Assembly (NCBI RefSeq): GCF_030249845.1 | Contig: NZ_JANURM010000003.1 | Span: 116,978-180,977, forward strand | DNA from: Campylobacter gastrosuis | GTDB lineage: Bacteria; Campylobacterota; Campylobacteria; Campylobacterales; Campylobacteraceae | Reading direction: 5' to 3' | DNA: 64,000 bases | Shown: positions 8,806 to 17,852 of the stretch, one piece after another | How the letters are laid out: each line of letters starts with the position of its first letter | Numbering within the stretch: position 1 is the first letter of the stretch | Made by a program: the position numbers and the translations under genes | Notes under the pieces: model-generated | Told to the model about the DNA's origin: nothing | Databases searched by the model: none | What the model saw: the letters and a program-made list of their open reading frames with translations, nothing else

Positions 8806-10339
8806 ATGATATTAATTACATCAGCAAAATATCTTTCTGTAGATTTTCAAATAGAACTGGGGGGGGGGTATTCCACCTGCTTTTTTGCCGGTTGGTAGCA
8901 AAAGACTATATGAATACCAGATTGAACTATTTAAATCTTTAAATGAAAAAATATCCTTATCACTACCTAGAAGTTTTATCTTGGATAAATCAGACAAAGA
9001 CAGGCTAAAACAACTAGGTGTAAATATAATTTTTGCACCAGACAATATTACTCTTGGTGAATCAATTGTATATTGTTTAAATATGCTTATGCCTTTTAAT
9101 GAGAGTATTCGTATTTTACACGGCGATACATATTTTAACAAACTTGATTTTTGTAATAATTCTTTGGTAGTAAGTAAAGCAAAAAATAATTATGATTGGG
9201 AATTTTTAAGCCGGGATTATAAAATTAATAACAATTTTATTCTAAATGACAATATGGTTTTGTCTGGATATTTTGAGATTTCTGATCCATACGAGCTTAT
9301 TCATTCAATTTTAAAATCAAATTTTTCATGGACACAAGGCTTAAAGCTTTATTCTAAAAATAATCCTTTTAAAATAGTGGAAAATAATACTTGGATTGAT
9401 TTAGGACTTATTTCAAGTTATTTTTATTGCAAAAAGTATATTACATCTCAAAGAGCATTTAATGACTTAAAAATAGAAAATGGATGGTTTGTAAAAAGTT
9501 CTAGTATAAAGCAAAAAATAGAAGGAGAGATTAATTGGTTTGAAAAATTCCCAATTCAACTTGATCTAAATTTACCTAGGTTTGTTAATCTAAATTCAGG
9601 TTCATATAAAATAGAATATTTATACCTAAATACATTATCAGAACTCTTTGTGTTTGGAAAATTATCAAAAATTGTTTGGACAAGAATATTTAATACGCTT
9701 AAAAGTTTTTTGACTAAGTTACACTCTTATAAGACAGATACTGGAAGTGAATTTAATTTTTTTAGCAAAACCACAAATAGGCTTTATACTTTTTTAGATG
9801 ATAATGGTTTTGATATGACAATGGTATGGAGATTTGAAAATATAGAAATTTCATTAAATGAAATGTTGAGAAATATTAATTTAGAGATTGGTCAAAACGA
9901 TACAAATTCTTTTATTCATGGTGATTTTTGTTTTAGTAATATTATGTATGATTTTAAATCAGAAGATATTAAGACGTTTGACCCTAGGGGTTTAGATTTT
10001 TCTGGTAATATCACGCCTTTTGGTGATTCTAGATACGACTATGCCAAGCTTTTTCACTCTTGTATTGGTCTGTATGATTTTATTATTGCTGGATTTTATG
10101 ATTGTAACATAATAGATAATCAAATTTTTTTAACAATAAAAACTCCAAATTCAATTAGGTTAATTCAAGATGAATTTTTTAATATAATTTGTCCAATCAA
10201 TAAAAGAGAATTTTATGCAATTACTATCCATCTATTTTTATCAATGCTTCCGTTACATTCAGATAATAAGAGTAGGCAGTTAGCATTATTTGCCAATTCA
10301 TTTAGATTATATAAAGAGTTTTTGGATTTAAGGAGTTAA
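8806..10339 (+). CDS. Nucleotidyltransferase-phosphotransferase fusion (BcbE-like), phase-variable, OFF
   Basis: This is a predicted bifunctional enzyme for activating a phosphorylated building block of a surface glycan. The first 18 codons from ATG 8806 reach a G10 tract (8859-8868), after which the frame ends at a TAG within 36 bases. The remaining 484 codons are in the +1 frame. With G9 the frames join to about 510 residues. The N-terminal part then reads as a nucleotidyltransferase (GGIPPAFLPVGSKRLYEYQ). The C-terminal half is an APH/choline-kinase-like domain with HGDFCFSN (about residue 370) and DPRG (about 391). A TTG at 8885 could start a shortened protein, but this would lack the nucleotide-binding loop. 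Function is inferred from domains and neighbours only. Confidence 0.75.
8859..8868 (+). repeat. Poly-G tract (G10), contingency switch in glycan gene
   Basis: Ten consecutive G just after codon 17. The first G completes CTG. Counts divisible by three (G9, G12) join the two frames, so G10 is OFF. Confidence 0.9.
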
Positions 10340-10342
10340 GTT

Positions 10343-11080
10343 TTGATTATTATATTTCCTATGGCTGGACTTAGCAGCCGTTTTGCAAAGGCTGGATACA
10401 AATTGCCAAAATATATGCTTGATATTAAAGGTGGTTCTGTTTTTTACAATGCCGTTAATGGTTTTAAGAGATATTTTAATTCTTGTAAGTTTTTGTTTAT
10501 ATATAGAGATATTATGGATACAAAAAATTTCATAAAAAAAGAATGTGCTAAAATGAATTTAAAAAATTATGAAGTGATTGAGTTAAAAAATGAAACGCAA
10601 GGTCAAGCTCATACGGTTCAATTGGGACTTGAAAAATCAAATTTTGATTTAAATGATAGCATTTTGATTTTTAATATAGATACTTTTCGCCCAAATTTTA
10701 AACTCCCATCTAGTTTTGATATATCTAAAATTGATGGATATTTAGAAGTATTTGAAGGCGATGGTGAAAATTGGAGTTTTGTTTTGCCAAAAGATGAACA
10801 AAATGTGATAAAAACGGCAGAAAAAGAGAGAATTTCACCACTTTGTAGCAGTGGATTGTATTATTTTAATAAGGCGAGTGATTTTATTAGTGTGTTTGAT
10901 GAATTATTTCAAAACAATCAAAGAACAAAAGGTGAGTTTTATATTGCACCTTTATATAATAAACTTATTACACAAGGCAAGATTATCAAATATTTTAAAA
11001 TACAACTAAATGAAATAATTTTTTGTGGCACTCCAAAAGAGTATGAAGATTTAATTATAAAAAAAGAGAGTAATGTATGA
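10343..11080 (+). CDS. Sugar-phosphate nucleotidyltransferase-like protein
   Basis: This is a predicted cytosolic NDP-sugar (or CDP-alcohol) pyrophosphorylase of the GT-A-like nucleotidyltransferase fold, 245 residues. The N terminus carries FPMAGLSSRF followed by AGYKLPKYMLDI, the family nucleotide-binding signature. Later landmarks are ETQGQAHT and FNIDTFRP, the latter placing the metal-binding Asp. The start is TTG 10343, with AAGGAG 7 bases upstream; no better ATG is available. The gene overlaps the next one by 4 bp (ATGA). Together with the preceding phosphatase and fusion enzyme it probably makes one activated precursor for the surface glycan. Confidence 0.78.
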   Translation: MIIIFPMAGLSSRFAKAGYKLPKYMLDIKGGSVFYNAVNGFKRYFNSCKFLFIYRDIMDTKNFIKKECAKMNLKNYEVIELKNETQGQAHTVQLGLEKSNFDLNDSILIFNIDTFRPNFKLPSSFDISKIDGYLEVFEGDGENWSFVLPKDEQNVIKTAEKERISPLCSSGLYYFNKASDFISVFDELFQNNQRTKGEFYIAPLYNKLITQGKIIKYFKIQLNEIIFCGTPKEYEDLIIKKESNV

Positions 11081-12690
11081 AAGAAATTTATAAACACATC
11101 AATGATTTTGATATAGTTATGGCTTTAAAAGAGGCTAAGAGCAAGTATCCACAAATGTATTTACAGCTTCTATTTAAATTCGGTTTGTTTGAAGAATTGA
11201 TATATTTTTTAGAAGCTAGCCAATCACAAAACAATACATTTAATCTTGAATTAATTAAATTAGTAATCAATGCCAAAGTGGATAGTGTGTTAAATGATAA
11301 GAGATTTGAAGTTATTTCAAGAGAAATTTTATTAGCATATGTAATTAATTATAAAATCCAAAATAGATTTTTAAATATAGATGAAGCTGTTAAATTTTTA
11401 GATGATCTTAGATTGAATTTTGATAAATATAATAGATTTACAATTATCTATATTTTTGTTGAGATTTTTGATTACTTTTATGAGCTTGAAGATTGGAGCT
11501 TTTTTGCAAAAGCTAGATCAAGTGTAAATTTTCTTTTAAATGAGAAATTTATAAATCATCAAGGTGCTATTAAATATTTTAAAAACTATACTGAAATTTT
11601 TAATAAATATTGCAATAATAGTAATTGTAGAGTAGCTATTGTAATAGCTGGTGCTTATAGAGGGCATTTTAGGCATTGTTTAAAATCTGTTGTGGATTTA
11701 GCCACAGGACTTGATGCTGATATATTTATATCTACCTGGGATACGTCGTGTTCTTATCCTGGTGTTTGTGGTGCAGGAATGAATTATGCACATAGAAATT
11801 TTAGTGCTATTTTAGGTAGCTGTCCAGAGATAATAATAAATAAAGCAGGACTGAAAAAACATTTTTTTAATACATTTAAAATATTAGATACAGAGATTAA
11901 TGAACCCTTAAATGATTTAGAATTTAAACTATATAGTAGTATAAAACAATATAGTTTAAGTAATAATTTATTATTTGAAAACAATATAATAAAGCAAAAT
12001 TATATGGATAAAATTTCATATACTACAAAGGAGGATTTAGAGCTTCATAGGGGAAGGTATTTTATTAACGTATTCAAACAATTTTATCATATTGCAAATG
12101 CTAAAAAGCTTGTGTTAGATTATGAATCAAAGCATTCGTTTAAATATGATTATATTATTAGAGTTAGACCTGATGCTAATGTAAGAATGCTAGATAGAAG
12201 TGAGCTTTTTAAGCTAAAAAGTGGTGATTTTGCAGTTGCCTTAACGAGTAGAGGGGAAGGCCTTACCGATATATGTTTTTATGCAAAAAGAGATGAAATG
12301 TTAAAATTTATGGATTTATATAATGTAGATAAAATGCAAGAGTTTAAATATTTTACAAAAATGTTCTTGGTTGGTGGCATTCATGGCCTTTTGACAAATT
12401 GGGCGATGTTAAATAAATTAAAAGTAGTGCCTATGAGACTTCCTGTTTCATTAGAAAATAAATATCATATATCGTTCTTACCAAATTTTGATGATGCTCT
12501 AAAAGAGGATATAAAGAACACAACGCTTAATAAAGATGAACTTTACAAATGTCTAAACTTTTTTGATAAGATTAAAGAGTTGATAAAAAATAATAATACA
12601 GAGATAAAAAATCTCAACTATAAAGAAATTACAGCCGAGTTTCGTATAAAAAATCAGTTAAGTTATAAGCTAGGTCAAGCAATGATATAA
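11077..12690 (+). CDS. Putative glycan-modifying/glycosyltransferase-like protein, C terminus cut by a stop
   Basis: A 537-residue protein I cannot assign to a named enzyme. Residues 1-175 are helical and lysine/leucine rich. From about residue 187 there is a nucleotide-sugar-transferase-like core: VAIVIAGAYRGH, ADIFISTWD and DYIIRVRPDA, a pattern I associate with Campylobacter capsule proteins. The last residues are RIKNQLSYKLGQAMI and then TAA. The same frame continues as NSKSVLGYLKMPYILS to 12975, matching the tail seen in the neighbouring SGNH-like gene. The stop is therefore probably a recent nonsense change (GAA to TAA). The core domain is intact. Confidence 0.6.
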   Translation: MKEIYKHINDFDIVMALKEAKSKYPQMYLQLLFKFGLFEELIYFLEASQSQNNTFNLELIKLVINAKVDSVLNDKRFEVISREILLAYVINYKIQNRFLNIDEAVKFLDDLRLNFDKYNRFTIIYIFVEIFDYFYELEDWSFFAKARSSVNFLLNEKFINHQGAIKYFKNYTEIFNKYCNNSNCRVAIVIAGAYRGHFRHCLKSVVDLATGLDADIFISTWDTSCSYPGVCGAGMNYAHRNFSAILGSCPEIIINKAGLKKHFFNTFKILDTEINEPLNDLEFKLYSSIKQYSLSNNLLFENNIIKQNYMDKISYTTKEDLELHRGRYFINVFKQFYHIANAKKLVLDYESKHSFKYDYIIRVRPDANVRMLDRSELFKLKSGDFAVALTSRGEGLTDICFYAKRDEMLKFMDLYNVDKMQEFKYFTKMFLVGGIHGLLTNWAMLNKLKVVPMRLPVSLENKYHISFLPNFDDALKEDIKNTTLNKDELYKCLNFFDKIKELIKNNNTEIKNLNYKEITAEFRIKNQLSYKLGQAMI

Positions 12691-12975
12691 AATTCAAAAA
12701 GTGTATTGGGATATTTAAAAATGCCATATATTTTAAGTGGCATATATAACCAATACAAAAAAGAGCAATTTGCCTATAATGATAAAATCAATAAAAATCC
12801 AAGTTTGGCGTTACCAAAGTTAAGCACTTATGCTGACTACAAAGAAGCTATTAAATGTAAAAACCATTTGAGCTATAAATTAGGAGAAGCTTTGATTAAA
12901 GCCAGTAAAAACTGGTATAAGGGTGGATTTATTAAATTTATGTTTGAAGTTATTAAAATAAAGAATAAATCATAA
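12691..12975 (+). pseudogene. Detached C-terminal tail of the preceding gene
   Basis: The frame of the 11077 gene continues without a further stop to 12975, adding 94 residues after its TAA. It contains KMPYILSGIYNQYKKEQ, DYKEAIKCKNHLSYKLGEA and WYKGGFIKFMF. This tail is a recurring C-terminal module of Campylobacter capsule/glycan proteins as I remember them. A separate start would have to be the TTG at 12706, which has no ribosome site. I therefore read it as the lost end of one protein of about 632 residues, not a gene. Confidence 0.65.
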
Positions 12976-13023
12976 TATTAATTTATTATTATAATTTTTT
13001 ATTAATTTAATTTCATAATATCG

Positions 13024-13038
13024 TTTTTTTTTTTTTTT
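13024..13038 (+). repeat. Poly-T tract (T15) upstream of SGNH-like gene
   Basis: Fifteen consecutive T, 39 bp before ATG 13077, in the only promoter-sized gap of the glycan cluster. Its length could alter promoter spacing. Confidence 0.7.
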
Positions 13039-13076
13039 GATAATCTGCTGTTTTTAAAATTAAATGGCAGGTTAAG

Positions 13077-14633
13077 ATGAAAAATATTGTTTTGTTGGGC
13101 GGAAGCAATTCTGTAATGACGAATGGCTTACAAAAAGGCTTAAAAGAGTATGCAAATGTAACAAATTTAGCCTTAGGCGGCACCGCAAATCTTCAAAATT
13201 TATATGAGTTAAAACGAGATAGAAATCAAGAAGCTATAAAAAATGCTGATTTGATTATCACAGAATCATTTATTAATGAGCTAGATAATCACAATATTAG
13301 AGAAAATTTGCCATTTGAAATAATATTTAAAAATTTACAATATTTATATGCTACTTTGTATGAGCTTAAAAAGCCAATTTGCATATTAATCTTGCCATAT
13401 CGTCCTAAAAATCATCAGATAATAGCTAATATGCATAGATTTTTAGCCAATTATTTTGGGTTAAATATAATTGATATGCAAAATTACTACAAAGAGCACG
13501 AAATAGTTCAATTTGGCGATAAATTTGGAGCACATCAGCTGCCTGTTGTTAGTAGATATGTCGGCAAAGAGATAGCTAAAAATATAGATAAATTTCAAAT
13601 CTCAAATAAACAAATAAAAATACAACTACCAGAATTTAAAGTATTAACGCCAGATAATATGCAAAGAAATGGTAGCTTTAAAATTTTTAATCCAAATAAT
13701 AGTATGTATAATGAAATAGTTTATCGTTTAGAAAAGGGCAATCATCTAAGCTTTAATGGATTTGAAGGCTATCAGATATTAGGGATACATAGCTGGAATT
13801 TAGAAAATAACGCAGAAATTACAAGACTTACTTGGCATGCCGCTACTGCCCATTGTGCTTCGTTTCACATTAAAGCATTAGGTGTTAATATTGTTAAACC
13901 AACTTCAAAATTAAATATTTTTTGTGAAATTCAAGCTGAGCCAATAATTAGTGATGATTTTATAATTAAATTTAATGATGAAAATTTGCCTAACACCGAG
14001 TTTTATGTAAATTCGCATTTAGAAAAGCCAAATTTATTGATCTTGCAATATTTTGATTTAATCGCACTTTTATTATGTAAGCCAAATCCAAATGAAAAAC
14101 TAATTAGCCTTGATACAATCTCATTTGATACAGATATGTTAATTAATAAGGAGATAGATTTATCTTATTTAATACCAAATATAGTATTTTTTAGAGATTC
14201 TATGGAATTTATAGATGAGTATATAGGGTATTTATATCCAAATATTACAAGGCATATAGAAAATGTTTTAATGCCAAAGGTTAAAAACGAGATAGCCCTA
14301 AATACCAAGCCAGTGGCGTTACCAAACTATGAGATTGATATAAAAAATATTAAAAGCGAGATTGATATTTTAAGAGAAAAATATGAGCTTGATATAAAAA
14401 ACATTGATTTTAAAATCAATATTTTAAACAATGGTTTAAATTTCTTACTTTATGAATCTGCTAAATTTAGAATTTGCAATCAATTAAGCTATAAATTAGG
14501 CAAAATAATGGTAGAAAATTCCAAAAGTTTATTTTCTATTTTAAAACTGCCGTTGGTCTTAGTAAAAGAGATAAAAAACTACAAAAAAGAGAAGATTTTT
14601 TACAACAAAAAGACAAAAGAAAATCCAAATTAA
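13077..14633 (+). CDS. SGNH-hydrolase-like glycan protein, C terminus cut by a frameshift
   Basis: A 518-residue protein whose N terminus (MKNIVLLGGSNSVM) and alternating strands and helices to about residue 180 look like an SGNH/GDSL fold. The usual C-terminal DxxH is not clear (GDKFGAHQ at about 147), so activity as an esterase or O-acetyltransferase is uncertain. A middle beta-rich region (about 185-330) follows, and then a coiled segment with two related units (NYEIDIKNIKSEIDIL and YELDIKNIDFKINIL). The end is NQLSYKLGKIMVENSKS, then ENPN and TAA. A frame with the rest of the tail continues to 14809, so the gene has probably lost one T near 14630. It has its own ribosome site and probably its own promoter. 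Confidence 0.55.
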   Translation: MKNIVLLGGSNSVMTNGLQKGLKEYANVTNLALGGTANLQNLYELKRDRNQEAIKNADLIITESFINELDNHNIRENLPFEIIFKNLQYLYATLYELKKPICILILPYRPKNHQIIANMHRFLANYFGLNIIDMQNYYKEHEIVQFGDKFGAHQLPVVSRYVGKEIAKNIDKFQISNKQIKIQLPEFKVLTPDNMQRNGSFKIFNPNNSMYNEIVYRLEKGNHLSFNGFEGYQILGIHSWNLENNAEITRLTWHAATAHCASFHIKALGVNIVKPTSKLNIFCEIQAEPIISDDFIIKFNDENLPNTEFYVNSHLEKPNLLILQYFDLIALLLCKPNPNEKLISLDTISFDTDMLINKEIDLSYLIPNIVFFRDSMEFIDEYIGYLYPNITRHIENVLMPKVKNEIALNTKPVALPNYEIDIKNIKSEIDILREKYELDIKNIDFKINILNNGLNFLLYESAKFRICNQLSYKLGKIMVENSKSLFSILKLPLVLVKEIKNYKKEKIFYNKKTKENPN

Positions 14634-14809
14634 AACTCCCACCGCTTGAAATTTATCCAGATTATAAAGAGGCTTTAAAATATAAAAAGACTTTAAATTA
14701 TAAATTTGGTCAAGCCTTGATAAAAGCTAACGAAAGCCCATTTAAATTAGGTTATTTATCCTTATGGTTTAAATGCAAAAAAATTAAAAAAGAGCATAAA
14801 ATTTCGTAA
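14634..14809 (+). pseudogene. Frameshifted C-terminal tail of the SGNH-like gene
   Basis: In the frame offset from the 13077 gene this stretch encodes KLPPLEIYPDYKEALKYKK, then YKFGQALIKA, ending with a stop at 14807-14809. This aligns with the tail at 12781-12975. Inserting one T in CCAAATTAAAAC (to read Pro-Asn-Leu-Lys-Leu-Pro) joins it to the gene. It has no start codon or ribosome site of its own. Confidence 0.65.
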
Positions 14810-14890
14810 TCATCGTAATTTTAAATTTGCATTATTTTACCCATATTAAATGTTTATTTGATTTAAAGTTAGCTTTTAGGGGAGTGGTTG

Positions 14891-14896
14891 TATAAT
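14891..14896 (+). promoter_or_regulatory. Probable -10 box for cheZ operon
   Basis: Consensus TATAAT, 28 bp before the cheZ ATG at 14924. It is the first promoter after the glycan cluster. Confidence 0.6.
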
Positions 14897-14923
14897 CTCG
14901 TTATTTTTATGCTAGGAGTTTTT

Positions 14924-15625
14924 ATGACCCAAGAAGAATTAGACGCTTTGATGGCTGGTGACCTTGATGATATCGCTGATAGCACGCCCACAGAGCAAGA
15001 AGCACCAAAAGAAGAAGCACCAAAACCAGAAGCTAAAAAAGATGAAAACGAGTTTGTAAATTACAGAGTGAGTGCCGATAGTGCTTGGCCTCCGCCACCG
15101 CCGACTGATGATCATAAGATGGTTCATCAGCTTGATGATGTCACTCGTGATAGCGAGAAAAAAGCCACCGAAATGTTTGATAAGCTTGAAACGATAAACG
15201 GCTTTTTTATGGATGCTGAGAGCGGTTGCGGGGCGTTAAATTCTGGGCTTGATGCAAATATCGCACTCTTTACGACTTTAAGCGAAAAATTCCCACACGT
15301 GGCGACATTTAGCGAGGCATTAGAGCGAAATAACGCCCTAAAATCAAGCATTGATGAGATTGTCGGCAACCTACAAATGGGGCAAGATGAGATAATGATG
15401 GCAATGGATATGATGCAGTATCAAGACATTCATCGCCAAAAGATTGAGCGCGTTATTAACGTAATGCGCGCGCTTAGCAAGTATATGAATACGCTATTTG
15501 AAGGCAAGATTGACGATGATAAGCGTGTTGGCTCGGCTGTGCATATCGCGGGTGATACGACCACTGAAAATTTAGTAAGCAATGATGACATTGAAGCACT
15601 CATTGAAAGTTTAGGTAAAAAGTGA
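14924..15625 (+). CDS. cheZ: Chemotaxis protein phosphatase CheZ
   Basis: CheZ dephosphorylates CheY-P at the flagellar motor/chemoreceptor level. The protein is 233 residues from ATG 14924, chosen over the upstream in-frame start at 14888 because TAGGAG lies 7 bases before it. The central helical hairpin holds MDMMQYQDIHRQKIERV, with the Asp-Gln pair of the CheZ active site. The C-terminal peptide NDDIEALIESLG resembles a CheY-binding tail. The N terminus MTQEELDALMAG resembles the opening of FliM/FliN. The order cheZ-U32 peptidase-purE is as in C. jejuni Cj0700-Cj0702. Confidence 0.88.
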   Translation: MTQEELDALMAGDLDDIADSTPTEQEAPKEEAPKPEAKKDENEFVNYRVSADSAWPPPPPTDDHKMVHQLDDVTRDSEKKATEMFDKLETINGFFMDAESGCGALNSGLDANIALFTTLSEKFPHVATFSEALERNNALKSSIDEIVGNLQMGQDEIMMAMDMMQYQDIHRQKIERVINVMRALSKYMNTLFEGKIDDDKRVGSAVHIAGDTTTENLVSNDDIEALIESLGKK

Positions 15626-16884
15626 AAAAACCGGAGCTTTTAAGCCCAGCAGGCAATTTCACAAAGCTTAAAATCGCCCTTGATTACGGAGCGGACGCCG
15701 TTTATGCGAGTGTGGCTAGTTTTTCGCTTAGGACACGCTCGGCTCGTGAGTTTGACTTAGAGAGCTTTAAAGAGGCGATTGATTACACGCACGAAAAGGG
15801 CAAGAAATTTTACGCCACTATAAACGCCTTTCCGTTTAACTCACAGATTGAGCCGTTAAAATGCCACTTGCAGACCATATCGGCGATGAAACCAGACGGA
15901 TTTATCATCGCAACGCCCGGCGTTATGAGCCTAGCAAAGCAGATAGCGCCAGAGATTGAAGTGCATTTAAGCACTCAAGCAAACGTGATGAACTACCTTG
16001 ACGCTAAAATTTATCACGATATGGGAGCTTCTAGGATCGTGGTCGCTCGTGAGATGAATTTAAAAGATGTTATAAAGATAAAAGAGTTTTTGCCAAATTT
16101 GGAAATTGAAATTTTCGTGCACGGCTCGATGTGCTTTGCATACTCTGGTCGTTGCTTGGTTAGTTCGGTTCAAAGCGGTCGTATGTCAAATCGTGGCAGT
16201 TGCGCTAATGACTGCCGTTTTAAATACGAACTTTACGCTAAAAATCCAGACTCAGGCACGCTCTTTCGCCTTGAAGAAGACCCAGAGGGTGGCACTCACA
16301 TAATGAACTCAAAGGATTTAAACCTTTCAGCTCACATTGATGATATTATCAAGGCTGGCGTGATTGATAGCTTTAAGGTTGAGGGTCGCACAAAGAGCGA
16401 GTATTACGCTGCTTGCGCCACTCGCGCTTATCGTATGGCGATTGATGACGCGATGAGTGGGAATTTTGAGATTAGCAAGTATCAGTTTGAGCTAAACACG
16501 CTTAAAAATCGCGGTTTTACGGACGGATATTTAGTTCATCGTCCATTTGAGAGAGCTGATACGCAAAATCACATCTCAAGCCTAGAAGAGGGCACTCATC
16601 AGGTGCATTCAATAAGCGAGGACGGCGAGTTTTTCAAGTGCAAATTTAAAATCGTGCCAGACGAGGCTTACGAGATTGTCGCTCCGCTTGATGCAAAGAT
16701 AGATGAGTGTGATAATGAAATCGGTAAAATTTATAAGCAAAATGGCAAATTTTGGCTAGTTTTTAAGCAGTTAATTAGCAAAAAGGGTAAAACTTTAGAT
16801 GAAATTCACAGCGGAAACGAAAACGAGATGAAGCTACCTATAAAAATGCCTGAATTTAGCTTTTTAAGAAAGGAGATTGTGTGA
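15622..16884 (+). CDS. trhP: U32-family protein, TrhP/YegQ-like tRNA uridine hydroxylation factor
   Basis: This member of the peptidase U32 group has E. coli relatives TrhP (YegQ) and RlhA, which take part in prephenate-dependent hydroxylation of RNA bases and are not proteases. The 420-residue protein begins with ELLSPAGNFTKLKIALDYGADAVY. It contains the conserved cysteine cluster MCFAYSGRCLVS followed by GSCANDC, expected to hold an iron-sulphur cluster. The GTG start overlaps cheZ by 4 bp. TrhP is the best match by length and motif; an RlhA role cannot be excluded. Confidence 0.8.
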   Translation: MKKPELLSPAGNFTKLKIALDYGADAVYASVASFSLRTRSAREFDLESFKEAIDYTHEKGKKFYATINAFPFNSQIEPLKCHLQTISAMKPDGFIIATPGVMSLAKQIAPEIEVHLSTQANVMNYLDAKIYHDMGASRIVVAREMNLKDVIKIKEFLPNLEIEIFVHGSMCFAYSGRCLVSSVQSGRMSNRGSCANDCRFKYELYAKNPDSGTLFRLEEDPEGGTHIMNSKDLNLSAHIDDIIKAGVIDSFKVEGRTKSEYYAACATRAYRMAIDDAMSGNFEISKYQFELNTLKNRGFTDGYLVHRPFERADTQNHISSLEEGTHQVHSISEDGEFFKCKFKIVPDEAYEIVAPLDAKIDECDNEIGKIYKQNGKFWLVFKQLISKKGKTLDEIHSGNENEMKLPIKMPEFSFLRKEIV

Positions 16885-17375
16885 AATTCGTATCAATTAT
16901 AATGGGAAGTAAGAGCGATTATGAGATAGTAAATGAAGCAGCAAAGCTACTTAGCAAATTTGGCGTAAAATATGAGCTAATCATCAGCTCAGCCCACAGA
17001 AGCCTAGAGCGAACGAGCGAGTATGTAAAGAGTGCCGAAAAAAAGGGCGCGCAGGTCTTTATAGCAGCCGCTGGTATGGCAGCTCATTTAGCTGGGGCAG
17101 TCGCTGCAAACACGACAAAACCGGTCATTGGCATACCTATGGGGGGCTCAGCGCTTAGCGGAGTTGATGCGCTTTACTCAACCGTGCAAATGCCAAGCGG
17201 AATGCCAGTTGCCACACTTGCCATTGGCAAGGCTGGGGCGATAAACTCGGCATACCTTGCTATGCAAATTTTAGCCCTAAACGATAGTGATTTAGTACAA
17301 AAACTAAAAGATGACAGAGAGGCTAAAAAAGAGGCGTTAAAGAGCGATTCTGCCGAAGTTGAAGTGATACTTTAA
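16881..17375 (+). CDS. purE: N5-carboxyaminoimidazole ribonucleotide mutase PurE
   Basis: PurE converts N5-CAIR to CAIR in de novo purine synthesis. The 164-residue class I enzyme shows IMGSKSDYE, the catalytic SAHRS loop, AAGMAAHLAG and GGSALSGVDALYS in order. It overlaps the U32 gene by 4 bp and is followed after 9 bp by a conserved Campylobacter gene. No partner purK is visible in the window. Confidence 0.95.
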   Translation: MKFVSIIMGSKSDYEIVNEAAKLLSKFGVKYELIISSAHRSLERTSEYVKSAEKKGAQVFIAAAGMAAHLAGAVAANTTKPVIGIPMGGSALSGVDALYSTVQMPSGMPVATLAIGKAGAINSAYLAMQILALNDSDLVQKLKDDREAKKEALKSDSAEVEVIL

Positions 17376-17384
17376 GGAGAGTAA

Positions 17385-17852
17385 ATGCAGACTTTTTTAA
17401 AGATTGATGAGTTTTGTAAGCTGGTTCATTTAGAGCGTGAGGTCATTGAGGGGATGATTGAGCGTGGCGTTTTAAACACTCGCACAGATGAGGGCGAAAT
17501 TTACATTGAAGCTAGTCAAGGCACTATGAGCGTTGTGCCAGCAACCACTTCAAATTTAAGTGTAAATATGAATGCGTTGCCCGGCGAAAGTTTTGTTGAA
17601 AAGACTATCGGCACGATTTTAAACCTGCACGAAAAGGTGCTTGACGCAAAAGATGAAACACTTGAAGTTTTGCGAAATGAGAATAAATTTTTAAAAGAGG
17701 CACTTTACTCTATGCAGGAGCTTTACGATGAGGACAGAAAGACCATTGAAACGCTCACAGCTCAGCTCAAAAGCGCACAAGATGAGGTTGAGTTTTTAAA
17801 GCGAAAGTATAAACTAATGTGGAATAGGGCAGTTGAAAATTTCAATGGATAG
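17385..17852 (+). CDS. Conserved Campylobacter protein, DUF3972-like
   Basis: A 155-residue cytosolic protein with no assigned function. The first 40 residues (FLKIDEFCKLVHLEREVIEGMIERGVL) look like a MerR-type helix-turn-helix start. The second half (from about residue 85) is a long coiled coil rich in Glu, Lys and Leu. I recall the same gene following purE in C. jejuni (Cj0703). A good ribosome site (AAGGAG) precedes ATG 17385. It overlaps the next small gene by 8 bp. Confidence 0.75.
   Translation: MQTFLKIDEFCKLVHLEREVIEGMIERGVLNTRTDEGEIYIEASQGTMSVVPATTSNLSVNMNALPGESFVEKTIGTILNLHEKVLDAKDETLEVLRNENKFLKEALYSMQELYDEDRKTIETLTAQLKSAQDEVEFLKRKYKLMWNRAVENFNG

Noticed and set aside
12706..12975. 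Separate small gene with TTG start
   Set aside because: It is in the same frame as the preceding gene across one stop codon, matches a known tail module and has no ribosome site.
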